This document shows positions 43,875 to 53,300 of a stretch of 64,000 nucleotides of DNA, in pieces. The DNA is from Flavobacteriaceae bacterium PS02293 (GTDB lineage: Bacteria; Bacteroidota; Bacteroidia; Flavobacteriales; Weeksellaceae). The stretch covers positions 372,001 through 436,000 of the forward strand of contig JASCOV010000002.1 of NCBI GenBank assembly GCA_029960045.1, in the 5' to 3' direction. The notes under the pieces were generated by a model. The model was not told the origin of the DNA. It was given only the letters and a program-made list of their open reading frames with translations, and did not search any database. The position numbers were made by a program, and so were the translations under genes. How positions within the stretch are numbered: position 1 is the first letter of the stretch; every line of letters begins with the position of its first letter.

Positions 43875-45158
43875 ATGAAGAAATCCTTCGCACTTCTCCT
43901 GATACTTCTATCAATCATCATTAGTTCTCAAAAAGTAAGTATAGATACAGCACAGGTTATTATTCCAAACCGTTTTAATAATAAGGAAGTGATAACAAAA
44001 CCTTATGTTATTATGATTTCTACAGATGGTTTCCGATATGACTATGCTAAAAAATATAATGCAGAGAATCTTCTGAAATATTCAAATCAAGGTGTTCAGG
44101 CAAAAGCAATGATTCCAAGTTATCCGAGTATTACTTTCCCAAATCACTGGAGTTTGATTACTGGTTTATATCCTTCTCATCACGGTTTGATTGATAATTT
44201 TTTCTATGATTATGCAAGAAAAGAATCTTACGCGATGAGCAAAAAAGATAATGCCGAAGATGGAAGTTGGTACGGTGGAATTCCACTTTGGAGCTTGGCT
44301 GAAAAACAAAATGTAATTTCCGCTTCTTTACAATGGGTAGGTTCAGCAAGTGATGCTGGAGGAATCAGACCAACTTATTATTATCATTATCACGAGAAAT
44401 TTTCGCCATCGGAAAAGGTAGATAAAGTTATTAATTGGCTAAAGCTTCCCGAAGATAAAAGACCTCATTTTATCTCCTTATATTTTCCAGAAGTTGACGG
44501 AGCTGGACATCACTACGGACCAGAAGCAAAAGAGACAGAAACAGCAGTCCATTTAGTTGATGATGCGATTGGAGAATTGGTTCAGAAAGTAAATGATTTA
44601 GGTTTGAAGAATGTCAACTTCATTTTCGTTTCAGACCACGGAATGATACAAGTTGACGGCGGAAATCCGCTTGATATTCCTGAAATATTATTCGATAAAA
44701 ACAGATTCGACTATTATAATTCCCAGACTTTATTGAGAGTTTATGTTAAAAATCCTGATGAGGTTAAAAAAGTCTACAAGGAATTGAAAGCAAATGAAAC
44801 TAGGGATTATGAAGTTTACCTCGATAAGAAACTTCCAAAATATCTGCATTTCGCGACTAAAGATGATAAGTATAACAGAATCGGACAGATTCTATTGATT
44901 CCAAAAGCTCCGAAAATATTCTTAGAGAAAGGGAAAAAAACCTCTGTCGGAAAACACGGTTACAATCCAAGAATTGTCCCTGAGATGAAAGCCACATTCT
45001 TCGCTTGGGGAACCGAGTTCAAAAATAATCTTGAGATAGATGAATTTCAAAATGTGAATGTCTATCCTCTGGTTGTAGAGATCCTTGGTTTGAAAATCGA
45101 TGAGAAAATTGATGGGAAACTGAAAGTTTTAAAACCAATTTTGAAAGAGAAAAAGTAA
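43875..45158 (+). CDS. ENPP-like nucleotide pyrophosphatase/phosphodiesterase
   Basis: The 427-residue secreted enzyme has a signal peptide (MKKSFALLLILLSIIISSQ). All metal and nucleophile positions of the type I phosphodiesterase family are visible: 'ISTDGFRYDY' (Asp), 'SITFPNHWSLITGLYPSHHG' (Thr nucleophile in TFPNH), 'PEVDGAGHHYGP' (Asp, His), 'FVSDHGM' (Asp, His) and 'GKHGYNP' (His). It would hydrolyse phosphodiesters or pyrophosphates such as nucleotides in the periplasm. An in-frame Met at 43833 would add 14 non-signal residues, so the Met at 43875 is preferred. Confidence 0.9.
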   Translation: MKKSFALLLILLSIIISSQKVSIDTAQVIIPNRFNNKEVITKPYVIMISTDGFRYDYAKKYNAENLLKYSNQGVQAKAMIPSYPSITFPNHWSLITGLYPSHHGLIDNFFYDYARKESYAMSKKDNAEDGSWYGGIPLWSLAEKQNVISASLQWVGSASDAGGIRPTYYYHYHEKFSPSEKVDKVINWLKLPEDKRPHFISLYFPEVDGAGHHYGPEAKETETAVHLVDDAIGELVQKVNDLGLKNVNFIFVSDHGMIQVDGGNPLDIPEILFDKNRFDYYNSQTLLRVYVKNPDEVKKVYKELKANETRDYEVYLDKKLPKYLHFATKDDKYNRIGQILLIPKAPKIFLEKGKKTSVGKHGYNPRIVPEMKATFFAWGTEFKNNLEIDEFQNVNVYPLVVEILGLKIDEKIDGKLKVLKPILKEKK

Positions 45159-45282
45159 ATTTTTGGATTGATTTAATTTTAAAAATTTTCCTTCTGCAAG
45201 TCCCATTAATAGGACATTTGCGAACTTTCTTAAAAAGGCACCTATCTTCTAACTAAAATTTATTCTGTTAGAACTTAAAAAG

Positions 45283-45322
45283 AAAACGAGAGAACATTCT
45301 TGATGTTCTCTCGTTTTTATTA
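45283..45322. terminator. Bidirectional terminator
   Basis: AAAACGAGAGAACAT pairs with ATGTTCTCTCGTTTT (45283-45317). A and T runs on the two sides suit the convergent ENPP and alcohol dehydrogenase genes. Confidence 0.88.
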
Positions 45323-45338
45323 TTTGAATTAAAAATTA

Positions 45339-46403
45339 TTAATTCTTCAAACTCTTCATATCAATCACAAATCTGTACTTCACATCACTTTTCAACATTC
45401 TTTCGTAAGCGTCGTTGATATCTTGGATATTGATGATCTCTATGTCAGAAACAATGTTCTTTTCTCCGCAAAAATCCAGCATTTCCTGAGTTTCCTTGAT
45501 TCCGCCAATCAGAGAACCTGCTACAGAACGTCTCTTGTAAATCATCGGTCGTGTACTCACAGCATCATTCTCGAATTCTCCAATGAATCCAACAAGAACC
45601 AACGTTCCGTTCACGGTCAATGTATTCATATAAGGATTGATGTCGTGCTCATAAGGAACAGTATCGATAATCAAATCAAATTTGTTAAAGACAGATTTCA
45701 TTGACTCTTCATCGGTTGAGATGATAACGTGGTCAGCGCCTAAAGCTTTTGCATCATCAGTTTTTCCCGGAGTTCTGGAGAACAATGAAACTTCTGCGCC
45801 CAAACCTTTTGCCAGTTTGATTGCCATATGCCCCAATCCGCCAAGACCTACAACGGCAACTTTGGATTTCTCAGTCACGTTCCAATGTTTCAAAGGTGAC
45901 CAAGTTGTGATTCCTGCGCAAAGAAGCGGAGCAGCGGCTGCCATATCCAGATTCTCAGGAAGGCTCAAAACAAAATGTTCGTCAACAACAACAGATTCTG
46001 CATAGCCACCAAATGTTCTTGTCTCCTCAAAGTATTTATCTTTTCCGTTATAGGTTCCAGTGAATCCTTTCTCACAAAATTGTTCTAAATCTTGTTCGCA
46101 GCTATGGCAAGTTCTGCAAGAATCTACCATACAACCAACGGCAACCAAATCTCCGATTTTAAATTTCGTAACATCACTTCCCACATTTTGAACTTTTCCA
46201 ACAATCTCGTGTCCTGGAACTGCCGGATACACCGTTCCGCCCCAATCGTTTCTCGCCGTATGAAGGTCCGAGTGACAAACACCACAATAATAGATATCAA
46301 TTTCGATGTCTTTTGGTTGGATTTCTCTTCTTTCGATGGTTAGTAATTCAAGGTCATTTTCGGCCGCTTGTGTTCCGAAAGCTTTTATTTTAGTTGTTTC
46401 CAT
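45339..46403 (-). CDS. Zinc-dependent NAD(P) alcohol dehydrogenase (cinnamyl-alcohol/YahK type)
   Basis: The 354-residue MDR enzyme has the GroES-like domain with catalytic zinc ligands in 'CGVCHSDLHTARNDWG' and 'PGHEIVG', structural zinc cysteines in 'SCRTCHSCEQDLEQFC', third catalytic Cys in 'LLCAGITTW', then the Rossmann domain 'VGLGGLGHMAIKLAKGLGAEVSLFSRTPGK'. The Ser-Arg after the second strand suggests NADPH. It reduces aldehydes to alcohols; the substrate is broad in this family. Single-gene unit, divergent from the VanZ gene. Confidence 0.93.
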   Translation of the reverse strand: METTKIKAFGTQAAENDLELLTIERREIQPKDIEIDIYYCGVCHSDLHTARNDWGGTVYPAVPGHEIVGKVQNVGSDVTKFKIGDLVAVGCMVDSCRTCHSCEQDLEQFCEKGFTGTYNGKDKYFEETRTFGGYAESVVVDEHFVLSLPENLDMAAAAPLLCAGITTWSPLKHWNVTEKSKVAVVGLGGLGHMAIKLAKGLGAEVSLFSRTPGKTDDAKALGADHVIISTDEESMKSVFNKFDLIIDTVPYEHDINPYMNTLTVNGTLVLVGFIGEFENDAVSTRPMIYKRRSVAGSLIGGIKETQEMLDFCGEKNIVSDIEIINIQDINDAYERMLKSDVKYRFVIDMKSLKN

Positions 46404-46439
46404 TTTTTTTAAATATTTTTACGTAATAATTTATTTTTA

Positions 46440-46871
46440 ATGAGGTTGTTTGTCAATAGGTATTATCCTATTTTTATTAATGTTTATACAATTTGGATCT
46501 TATATCTACTTTTTTTTGCATCATTTCGCTATGCACCAACCGTTCTCTTTGAAATAAAAACTGTACCATTTGAAACAATTGATGAATATTCTACCCAAGT
46601 TATCAAATATGACAAAATTGCAGTAGTTAAAAATTTGCTGGGTAACATCATTTTATTCATTCCTTATGGTTTTCTGGGAATACTTTTCCCAAAAATGAAT
46701 CAATTCAAATGGTTGTTTACTATATTTTTCATTATTATCAATATCATCGAGTTTTCTCAGTTTTATTTCAAAAGAGGTTATGCAGATGTTGATGATGTTA
46801 TCCTGAATACTTTTGGAGCTGTTATTGGTTTCTTTATTTACAAAAAGTTTTTCTTTATCAAGGACAGATAA
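46440..46871 (+). CDS. VanZ family membrane protein
   Basis: The 143-residue protein has four membrane segments and the VanZ-like features 'NLLGNIILFIPYGFLGILFP', 'NIIEFSQFYFKRGYADVDDVILNTFGAVIGFFIYK'. The Asp-Val-Asp-Asp just before the last helix is typical. The family is named for teicoplanin resistance, but most members have no known role. The 3' end overlaps by 14 bases the convergent OmpA-family gene. Confidence 0.85.
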   Translation: MRLFVNRYYPIFINVYTIWILYLLFFASFRYAPTVLFEIKTVPFETIDEYSTQVIKYDKIAVVKNLLGNIILFIPYGFLGILFPKMNQFKWLFTIFFIIINIIEFSQFYFKRGYADVDDVILNTFGAVIGFFIYKKFFFIKDR

Positions 46872-48537
46872 CTTTCATTTCTGTTCTTCTGTTGATTTGA
46901 TGTTGTTGTTCGGTACAATCTATGTCATTGCTACATTTGTTCAGAAGTTGAGTTTCTCCGTAGCCAATTGCTTTTAGTCTGGATTTGTCAATTCCTTTAG
47001 ATACAAGATAATCTACTGCAGCGTTTGCTCTGTTTTGAGACAATGTTTTATTGTAATCATCCGAAGCTCGTGAGTCGGTATGAGAAGCTAATTCTACTTT
47101 TGCATTCGGATTATCTTTCATAAACTGAACCATTTTATTTAGTTCAGCTTTTGCATCTTCACGGATGAAATATTTATCAAGATCATAATGAATATTCTTT
47201 AGATTAATTGGTTTTCCGCAAGTCGTTTCTTCCATACAAACCTGTAGATTAAGGAAAAGTGTATTGGTTCTATCAACATTTTTGGAACTTACAGTTTCTG
47301 TTTGAGAAAAATAATTTCCTTTCTTACCATAGATATTATAAGTTGTATTTTTATCTGCTTTGAAATAGAATTTTCCATCAACATTTGTTTTTATTTCGTG
47401 AAAGACTTCTGTTTCATTGTTTTTAATGACAACTGTGATGTATCTCAAAGGATCTTTTGAATTACAAATGTTGACTTGTCCTTTTACGAAGAAAGTTTCA
47501 GCTTCTGTTGAGATTTCTTTTTTAAGCATCGAGTTTTTTACAAACTCAGTTTTATTGGCTTTAGAAGAAATGAGATCAATATTATAAAGACTTCCTTTGA
47601 TTTCGTAATTTTCAGGCTTAATATTCTTGAAAAAAGCGACACCTTGTGCATTGGTTTTAGCGAAGTAAGTACGTTTTCCGTTTTTATAAAGTTCTACAAA
47701 AGTATCAGGCAAAATTAGTCCTGTTTCCTTGTCTCTTGCAATGACAATTAGTCCATAATTGGGACTCGAATCTTTGCTGGAAAACCTAAACGTTAGTCCA
47801 GCGAAAAACCCCACAGAATGTACCTCATGATCCAAAGCAGATGTTCTGAAATCAGCATTTGCGGGAGAAATTACATTCTGATTGTTATTAGCCGTAAAAG
47901 GAATATATCCAGAATTTCCATTCTGCGAAAGATCTTTTGTTTTGAAATGCTGAAGGTAATAACCGCCGACATTTAATCCAGTATTTTCTGAGAAAAACCA
48001 ATTGAATTCTAACTGACCTTTTCCGGAAAACACATTTTTCTCATCATATCCTTGATGAGAATTAAGGTTGTAATTTGTCGCACCATTATTTGAAATTAAT
48101 AAAGTTTCTCCACCTTTGATATTAGAGATTCCACCTTTTAATTTAAATGTTAATCCTAATTGATCGCTGATAGCCCATCGAAAGTTTGGTCCAATTCCAA
48201 AAAAATAACGCTGAATTTTATTCTCAGTTAAAGTCGGATCAGATAGTTTTGTACTTCCTAGATACAGATTCTCTGTGGGATAAGAATTTTTGGGTTTATT
48301 AGAAAGATAATCTGCATCAACTCCCAAACCGATCCAATTGAAATAATAATCTGCAGAAATTCCAAGATTCAGATTAGGTTTATAATCAATATATTTTGTT
48401 TGATTATCATACGATGGAAAATCCAATCCACCTCGCAAAGAAATATTGAATTGATTATTATCGTATAAAGAGTTTCGAAATTGAGAATTGAAAAATTGAA
48501 CTAAAATAATAAAGAGAAGAAGTACATATTTTCTCAT
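46858..48537 (-). CDS. OmpA family outer-membrane protein
   Basis: The 559-residue protein has a signal peptide (MRKYVLLLFIILVQFFNSQ). An N-terminal beta-barrel-like part (about 20-260) includes 'NISLRGGLDFPSYDNQTKY' and 'VGFFAGLTFRF'. Two carboxypeptidase-regulatory-like modules ('GLIVIARDKETGLILPDTFVEL' and 'VKGQVNICNSKDPLRYITVVI') follow. A C-terminal OmpA peptidoglycan-binding domain has 'NIHYDLDKYFIREDAKAEL' and 'VELASHTDSRASDDYNKTLSQNRA'. It links the outer membrane to the wall. A farther Met at 48609 would remove the signal peptide, so the start is set at 48537. Confidence 0.9.
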   Translation of the reverse strand: MRKYVLLLFIILVQFFNSQFRNSLYDNNQFNISLRGGLDFPSYDNQTKYIDYKPNLNLGISADYYFNWIGLGVDADYLSNKPKNSYPTENLYLGSTKLSDPTLTENKIQRYFFGIGPNFRWAISDQLGLTFKLKGGISNIKGGETLLISNNGATNYNLNSHQGYDEKNVFSGKGQLEFNWFFSENTGLNVGGYYLQHFKTKDLSQNGNSGYIPFTANNNQNVISPANADFRTSALDHEVHSVGFFAGLTFRFSSKDSSPNYGLIVIARDKETGLILPDTFVELYKNGKRTYFAKTNAQGVAFFKNIKPENYEIKGSLYNIDLISSKANKTEFVKNSMLKKEISTEAETFFVKGQVNICNSKDPLRYITVVIKNNETEVFHEIKTNVDGKFYFKADKNTTYNIYGKKGNYFSQTETVSSKNVDRTNTLFLNLQVCMEETTCGKPINLKNIHYDLDKYFIREDAKAELNKMVQFMKDNPNAKVELASHTDSRASDDYNKTLSQNRANAAVDYLVSKGIDKSRLKAIGYGETQLLNKCSNDIDCTEQQHQINRRTEMKVICP

Positions 48538-48584
48538 TAGGTTAAGTTTTCTTGGTTGTAACAAATTTACAGAATTAATTGAAT

Positions 48585-48611
48585 AAAAAATGCCGACAAA
48601 AGCCGGCATTA
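48585..48611 (-). terminator. Terminator of the T9SS-domain gene
   Basis: On the reverse strand AATGCCGG is followed by a loop and CGGCATTTTTT, a 6-7-bp stem with a T6 tail, 20 bases after the gene. Confidence 0.8.
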
Positions 48612-48630
48612 TATTTTGAAAATCAAATCA

Positions 48631-48978
48631 TTACTGTTTGATGATTTGAGTGATTTTTTGAGTATTATCATCCAAAGTATATCTCATAAGATATTTTCCC
48701 GGACGTAGTTTATCAAGTCTTAGTTCAGTATTATTACTATTAATATTATATTCTGCAACCTGAGCTCCCAAAATTGAGAAGAAAGTTACAGTTTTTATTT
48801 TAACAGAAGCATCCTTTGATCTAAGTAACAAAACATCCTTAGTTGGATTAGGATATGCCACCAAAACACCATCATCAGTCTTTTGATTAGCAATTGTACG
48901 TGCAGTCTGTGCTTTCATTTCTCCCGAAAATCCTACTGATACTACCGTAAATATAATAAAGAATAAAAGTTTTTTCAT
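48631..48978 (-). CDS. Small protein made almost only of a T9SS type A sorting domain
   Basis: The 115-residue protein has a signal peptide (residues 1-23, ending MKAQ), about 15 residues of linker, then the type IX secretion C-terminal domain: 'VLVAYPNPTKDVLLLRS', 'TVTFFSILGAQVAEYNI', 'ELRLDKLRPGKYLMRYTLDD' and 'KITQIIKQ'. There is no cargo domain. It may be a remnant or a genuine miniprotein. It sits upstream of the OmpA-family gene, separated by a terminator. A more distant Met at 49002 is possible. Confidence 0.85.
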   Translation of the reverse strand: MKKLLFFIIFTVVSVGFSGEMKAQTARTIANQKTDDGVLVAYPNPTKDVLLLRSKDASVKIKTVTFFSILGAQVAEYNINSNNTELRLDKLRPGKYLMRYTLDDNTQKITQIIKQ

Positions 48979-49090
48979 TCGCTTTAGTCTGTATTTAAAC
49001 AATTACAACAAATATATTTTAAATAAATTGATTATGCAATAGTCTAACAATAAAAGTATAATTAAATTTGCATAAATATTTTTTCTTACA

Positions 49091-50077
49091 ATGATTTCAA
49101 GAAACAGAAGACTCAGAACCAACGATTCTATCAGAAGTCTTATCCGTGAAACTAGCCTTACAACAAACGATTTGGTATTGCCAATGTTTGTTACAGAAGG
49201 TACAAACAAAAAGGAAGCCATTTCTTCTATGCCCGGCGTTTTTCGTCAAAGTTTGGATCTTACGGTCAAGACGGTCAAAGAAAATTTTGATCTCGGAATC
49301 AAAGCTGTCAATCTTTATATGAAGGTTTCCGATAACTTAAAAGATAATACAGGAAAAGAAGCTTGGAATCCCAACGGATTGATGCAAAACACGATAAAAG
49401 CTATCAAAGATGCAGTTCCCGGAATTATTATTATGCCAGATGTTGCACTTGATCCTTATTCCATTTACGGTCACGACGGGATTATCAAGAACGGAAAAAT
49501 AGACAACGATTCTACAGTGGAAGCTTTAGTCAAAATGGGAATTTCTCACGCAGAAGCAGGCGCTGACATTTTGGCACCAAGTGATATGATGGACGGCCGA
49601 GTTTTGGCAATGCGCAAAGGTTTGGAAGAAAATGGATTCACTGATGTTGGGATTTTATCTTACGCGGCCAAATATGCAAGTGCTTTTTACGGGCCTTTCA
49701 GAAGCGCTTTGGACAGTGCACCAGTTGATAATCAAGATATTCCGGCTGATAAAAAAACCTACCAGATGGATTTTCATAATTCCCGTGAAGCGATTGATGA
49801 AGCTTTAAAAGACGTAGAAGAAGGTGCCGATATCATAATGATAAAACCCGGAATGCCTTATCTGGACATTGTTTCCAAGATTCGTGAGCTTATTACACAA
49901 CCAATCGCAGTTTATCAGGTAAGTGGCGAATATGCAATGCTGAAAGCTGCTGCAGAAAACGGTTGGCTTGACAATGATAAAGTTCTGATAGAAAGTTTAA
50001 CAAGTTTTAAACGTGCAGGCGCGGATCTGATTTTTACTTACGCCGCTCCAGAAGTTGCAAAACTATTGAACAGATAG
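49091..50077 (+). CDS. hemB: Delta-aminolevulinic acid dehydratase (porphobilinogen synthase)
   Basis: The 328-residue enzyme condenses two 5-aminolevulinate molecules to porphobilinogen in haem synthesis. The two active-site lysines are Lys194 (YAAKYAS) and Lys252 (IMIKPGMPY, Schiff base). The metal region reads DVALDPYSIYGHDG (117-130), with Asp where zinc enzymes have the Cys triad, so it is the magnesium-type enzyme. N-terminal 'RNRRLRTNDSIRSL' is typical. TAAATTTG (49063-49070) is a likely promoter. Copy B of the dispersed element lies just after the stop. Confidence 0.96.
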   Translation: MISRNRRLRTNDSIRSLIRETSLTTNDLVLPMFVTEGTNKKEAISSMPGVFRQSLDLTVKTVKENFDLGIKAVNLYMKVSDNLKDNTGKEAWNPNGLMQNTIKAIKDAVPGIIIMPDVALDPYSIYGHDGIIKNGKIDNDSTVEALVKMGISHAEAGADILAPSDMMDGRVLAMRKGLEENGFTDVGILSYAAKYASAFYGPFRSALDSAPVDNQDIPADKKTYQMDFHNSREAIDEALKDVEEGADIIMIKPGMPYLDIVSKIRELITQPIAVYQVSGEYAMLKAAAENGWLDNDKVLIESLTSFKRAGADLIFTYAAPEVAKLLNR

Positions 50078-50083
50078 AATTTT

Positions 50084-50190
50084 TAGGAGCTTAATCCCGC
50101 TTTCCACTATATCTTTTTCTTTTCCGTTGCCTGAGCGTAGCCGAAGCCAACAGAAAAGAAAAAGGATGCCGTTGCAATCGGGGCTATGGA
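50084..50190 (+). repeat. Dispersed structured intergenic element, copy B
   Basis: Outer stem: AGC (50088-50090) with GCT (50183-50185) and CCCG (50096-50099) with CGGG (50179-50182), with TTAAT bulged. Long stem: ATCTTTTTCTTTTCCGTTG (from 50111) with CAACAGAAAAGAAAAAGG plus AT (to 50167), again with one extra G on the 3' arm. The apical loop holds CTGAGCGTAGCCGAAG. It lies between the convergent hemB and rmuC genes. Confidence 0.75.
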
Positions 50191-50221
50191 TTTTGTTATC
50201 CAAACATCAATCTGTCAAAAA

Positions 50222-51568
50222 TTATAAATCTTCCTCTCCCAAGCCTTGAGGAAGATTTTTTTTATTCTTAATCCCAAGATTCTTCAATTTCTGAGTCTGA
50301 ATAATCAAATTATCATTTCCTGAACTTAATTGTTTGAAAGCATCATTATAAGAATTCTTAGCTTGGTCTATATTTTTTCCAATACGTTCCAGATTGTCAA
50401 CAAATCCAACAAACTTATCATACAACTTCGCACCTCTATCCGCGATTTCCATCGCATTTCTATTTTGATGTTCACGCTTCCAAAGGTCTTGAACCAATTT
50501 TAAAGAAGTAATTAGATTGGTTGGACTTAATAACAAAATCCTTTTATCATAGGCAAAATTCCAAAGATTTGGATCTGTTTGTAAAGCCGTCATATAAGCA
50601 GCTTCACTTGGAACAAACATCATCACAAAATCCAAAGATTTATCAAAATCGTCATAAGCTTTTTGGCTCAGTTGCGAAATGTGGTTTTTTACCGACTGCA
50701 AATGTTGATTCTGTTTGATAGCAAAAATTTCAGGGTCTGTTTCATCCGTCATTTCTACAAAAGCGGTGAGAGAAACTTTGCTGTCGATGATGACGTTTCT
50801 GTTATCAGGATATTTAACAACCGCATCCGGACGCATTTTTTTGCCTGAAAATTCAGAAAAAATGGCTTTGTTGTTTTCATCCCGAAGTTCGTGCTCCATA
50901 AAGTATTCCTGATTTTTTCTCAATCCAGATTTTTCCAAGATACTTTCCAAAATCATTTCGCCCCAATTTCCTTGGGTTTTACTTTCGCCTTTCAAAGCTC
51001 GTGTTAGTTTTTTGGCGTCTTCAGAAATTTGTTGGTTGAGATCTTTCAGTTCACGGACTTTTTCACCAAGAGAAAAACGTTCTTTTGACTCCTTATCATA
51101 AGTTTCGTGCACGGTATTTTTCAGTTCATTGATTTTTTCCTGAAAGGGTTCCAGAATTAATTTCAATTGATTTTGATTCAGTTGTGTGAATTTCTCCGAT
51201 TTTTGTTCTAAAATCTGATTAGCTGTTTTCTCAAATTGTAATCGGTTTGTTTCCTGAAGTTTTACAAAATCTTCTTTTTGATTTTCAAGATTTTCCTGCA
51301 GGTTTTTGTAATGAGCATTCAATTCTGCATTGGTAAAAAGCAGTTCTTCTTTACTTTTTTGAATTGATGAATTTTCTCTTGTTAATTCAAGATTTGAAGT
51401 TTTAAGTTCCTCAATTTTCTGTTGATAATTAAGTTCATTTTCCTGCAAACGGATTAGTTTTTCATTGGCTTCGTCAAAGTTTTTCTTGCTGACAGAAGTT
51501 GCTTTCATTAAGAAAAAAACTAAAGTTCCACTAATGAAAATTCCGAAAATTAAATACAATTCAGACAT
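50222..51568 (-). CDS. rmuC: DNA recombination protein RmuC
   Basis: The 448-residue protein has an N-terminal membrane segment (residues 4-22), a long Glu/Lys/Gln-rich coiled coil (about 25-165) and a nuclease-like RmuC domain (about 175-420) with 'GNWGEMILESILEKSGLRKNQEY', 'RPDAVVKYPDNRNVIIDSKVSLTAF' and 'DFVMMFVPSEAAY'. It limits inversions at short inverted repeats in E. coli. It is the last gene of a reverse-strand run ppk2-CPBP-rmuC with gaps of 14 and 30 bases. Confidence 0.94.
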   Translation of the reverse strand: MSELYLIFGIFISGTLVFFLMKATSVSKKNFDEANEKLIRLQENELNYQQKIEELKTSNLELTRENSSIQKSKEELLFTNAELNAHYKNLQENLENQKEDFVKLQETNRLQFEKTANQILEQKSEKFTQLNQNQLKLILEPFQEKINELKNTVHETYDKESKERFSLGEKVRELKDLNQQISEDAKKLTRALKGESKTQGNWGEMILESILEKSGLRKNQEYFMEHELRDENNKAIFSEFSGKKMRPDAVVKYPDNRNVIIDSKVSLTAFVEMTDETDPEIFAIKQNQHLQSVKNHISQLSQKAYDDFDKSLDFVMMFVPSEAAYMTALQTDPNLWNFAYDKRILLLSPTNLITSLKLVQDLWKREHQNRNAMEIADRGAKLYDKFVGFVDNLERIGKNIDQAKNSYNDAFKQLSSGNDNLIIQTQKLKNLGIKNKKNLPQGLGEEDL

Positions 51569-51598
51569 AGAGATGGCAATTTTTAAGGGTAGATTATC

Positions 51599-52384
51599 TT
51601 ATTGAACTTGAGTTTTTGTAATAGTTCTTAATCCAAAAAATATCAATATACTTCCTGACAAACACAAAAGCCAATAGGTTGGATTATAATTCAAGCTATC
51701 TAAATTTTCATACAAATGCTTGCCATATAATGTAAGCAATGTTACAATCAAATTAAAAAGAAAGTGAATCGCAATACAAATAGAAATGTTTTTTGTTTTT
51801 GTCATTATGTAGCTCAAGATCAACCCAAGCAAAAAAGTTGGAACGAGGTTGATGTAATTTGGAATATGAACCAGCGAAAAACAAATACTTGATATGATTA
51901 TTGAATTTTTAATGGTATTTCTTTGCAAAAGATTAATTAATAGATATTTTCTGAAAAAAAGTTCTTCAGCAATCGGAGCTAAAATTAATGCAGGGATTGT
52001 ACTCAGCACAAAAGATATACTAAGTTCTTTATTTTGAAATTGTCGATTTTGAAGCAGCTCTTTGAATTCTTCTGGAATGACCAATGGTTGCAAGAAATCG
52101 AAAACAGGTTGCTCGAAAAGTTTCAGCCCAATAACAATAATAATCATTGAGAAAATGTGAGAATCTCTAATTTTCGGGAAAGTAACATCTTCCAATTTGG
52201 GAGTTTCTTTCAAAACAAATTTGTAAAACAGCCAATAACTTACTATAAATGATATCGTTAAAATCACTGGTGTTGTATATTCTTGGTATTTTAAAAAGAA
52301 TCCTAAAAAACTAATTAAACCGCCTATAATAGTCACGAATGTAAATAGCAACAATGTTTGCAAAAATGCTTTTGAAATGGTCAT
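51599..52384 (-). CDS. CPBP family intramembrane metalloprotease
   Basis: The 261-residue membrane protein has about seven membrane segments and the CPBP/Abi motifs: 'APIAEELFFRKYLLINLL' (the EExxxR motif), 'SSICFSLVHIPN' (His) and 'CIAIHFLFNLIV' (His). Members are prenyl-protein or related intramembrane proteases, and several act in immunity or stress. The substrate is unknown. It is 14 bases downstream of the PPK2 gene. Confidence 0.9.
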   Translation of the reverse strand: MTISKAFLQTLLLFTFVTIIGGLISFLGFFLKYQEYTTPVILTISFIVSYWLFYKFVLKETPKLEDVTFPKIRDSHIFSMIIIVIGLKLFEQPVFDFLQPLVIPEEFKELLQNRQFQNKELSISFVLSTIPALILAPIAEELFFRKYLLINLLQRNTIKNSIIISSICFSLVHIPNYINLVPTFLLGLILSYIMTKTKNISICIAIHFLFNLIVTLLTLYGKHLYENLDSLNYNPTYWLLCLSGSILIFFGLRTITKTQVQ

Positions 52385-52398
52385 TATAATATTTGATA

Positions 52399-53277
52399 TT
52401 ACTTCTCGTTTTCAAGCTTATTTTTCGATTCTGCCAAAGCATTTTTCTCTTTTCCTGAAAGTTCCGGAAACTGAAGATCCATTTCTTCCAATTTATCAAT
52501 GATAATTTGAATTGCTGCAACTCTGGAAAACCATTTATTATCCGCCGGAATCACAAACCAAGGAGCAGAATCTGTAGATGTTTCATTAATGGCTTGCTCG
52601 TAAACTTTCTGATAATCTTCCCAGAAACCTCTTTCAGTAATATCTGCAGCTGAGAATTTCCAATTTTTATCGTCTTCTGCAATCCTATCTAAAAATCTTT
52701 CTTTTTGCTCTTCTTTGGAAACATTCAGGAAGATTTTGATGATTTTTGTTCCATTGTTAGCAAGGTGTTTTTCAAAATTTCGGATGCTTTCGTATCTGTT
52801 TTTCCAAAACTTGTCATCAAATTGTTTAACATCAGTCCACGTTTTTTCGCTGAGGTTATATTCCGGATGCACTTTGCAAACTAAAACACTTTCATAATGC
52901 GAACGATTGAAAATCCCGATTTTTCCTTTCGCAGGAAGCGCATTGTATTGCCTCCAAAGAAAATCGTGGGAATATTCTTTGGAACTTGGCGTTTTGAAAC
53001 TTGTAACTTCACAACCTTGCGGATTTACACCGCTAAAGACGTGTTCTATCAAACTGTCTTTTCCTGCGGCATCCATTGCCTGAAGAATAATTAATAAAGA
53101 CTGGCTTCCGTCTGCATATAACTTTTCTTGAAGCAATCTCAGTTTCTCTTTTTCGATTTCCAGAAGTTGCTTCGCTTCGTCTTTATTGATTTTTCCTTTG
53201 TAGCTGGTATCTTGTTTTTTGATTTCGAATTTTGAATTTTCTTTTATCAAGAAATCATCAGAAAAATTGTAATCCAT
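52399..53277 (-). CDS. ppk2: Polyphosphate kinase 2 family protein (nucleotide phosphotransferase)
   Basis: The 292-residue PPK2 has Walker A AMDAAGKDS (67-75), the lid/Walker B 'IGIFNRSHYESVLVCKVHPEY' and 'IIKIFLNVSKEEQKERFLDRI' followed by 'NWKFSAADI'. The single-domain length and motif spelling resemble class III enzymes, which phosphorylate AMP and ADP with polyphosphate, but the class is inference. It starts a probable operon with the CPBP protease and rmuC. The terminator of the upstream DUF1573 gene separates them. Confidence 0.9.
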   Translation of the reverse strand: MDYNFSDDFLIKENSKFEIKKQDTSYKGKINKDEAKQLLEIEKEKLRLLQEKLYADGSQSLLIILQAMDAAGKDSLIEHVFSGVNPQGCEVTSFKTPSSKEYSHDFLWRQYNALPAKGKIGIFNRSHYESVLVCKVHPEYNLSEKTWTDVKQFDDKFWKNRYESIRNFEKHLANNGTKIIKIFLNVSKEEQKERFLDRIAEDDKNWKFSAADITERGFWEDYQKVYEQAINETSTDSAPWFVIPADNKWFSRVAAIQIIIDKLEEMDLQFPELSGKEKNALAESKNKLENEK

Positions 53278-53300
53278 ATTAATATTGATTTATTGTAAAG

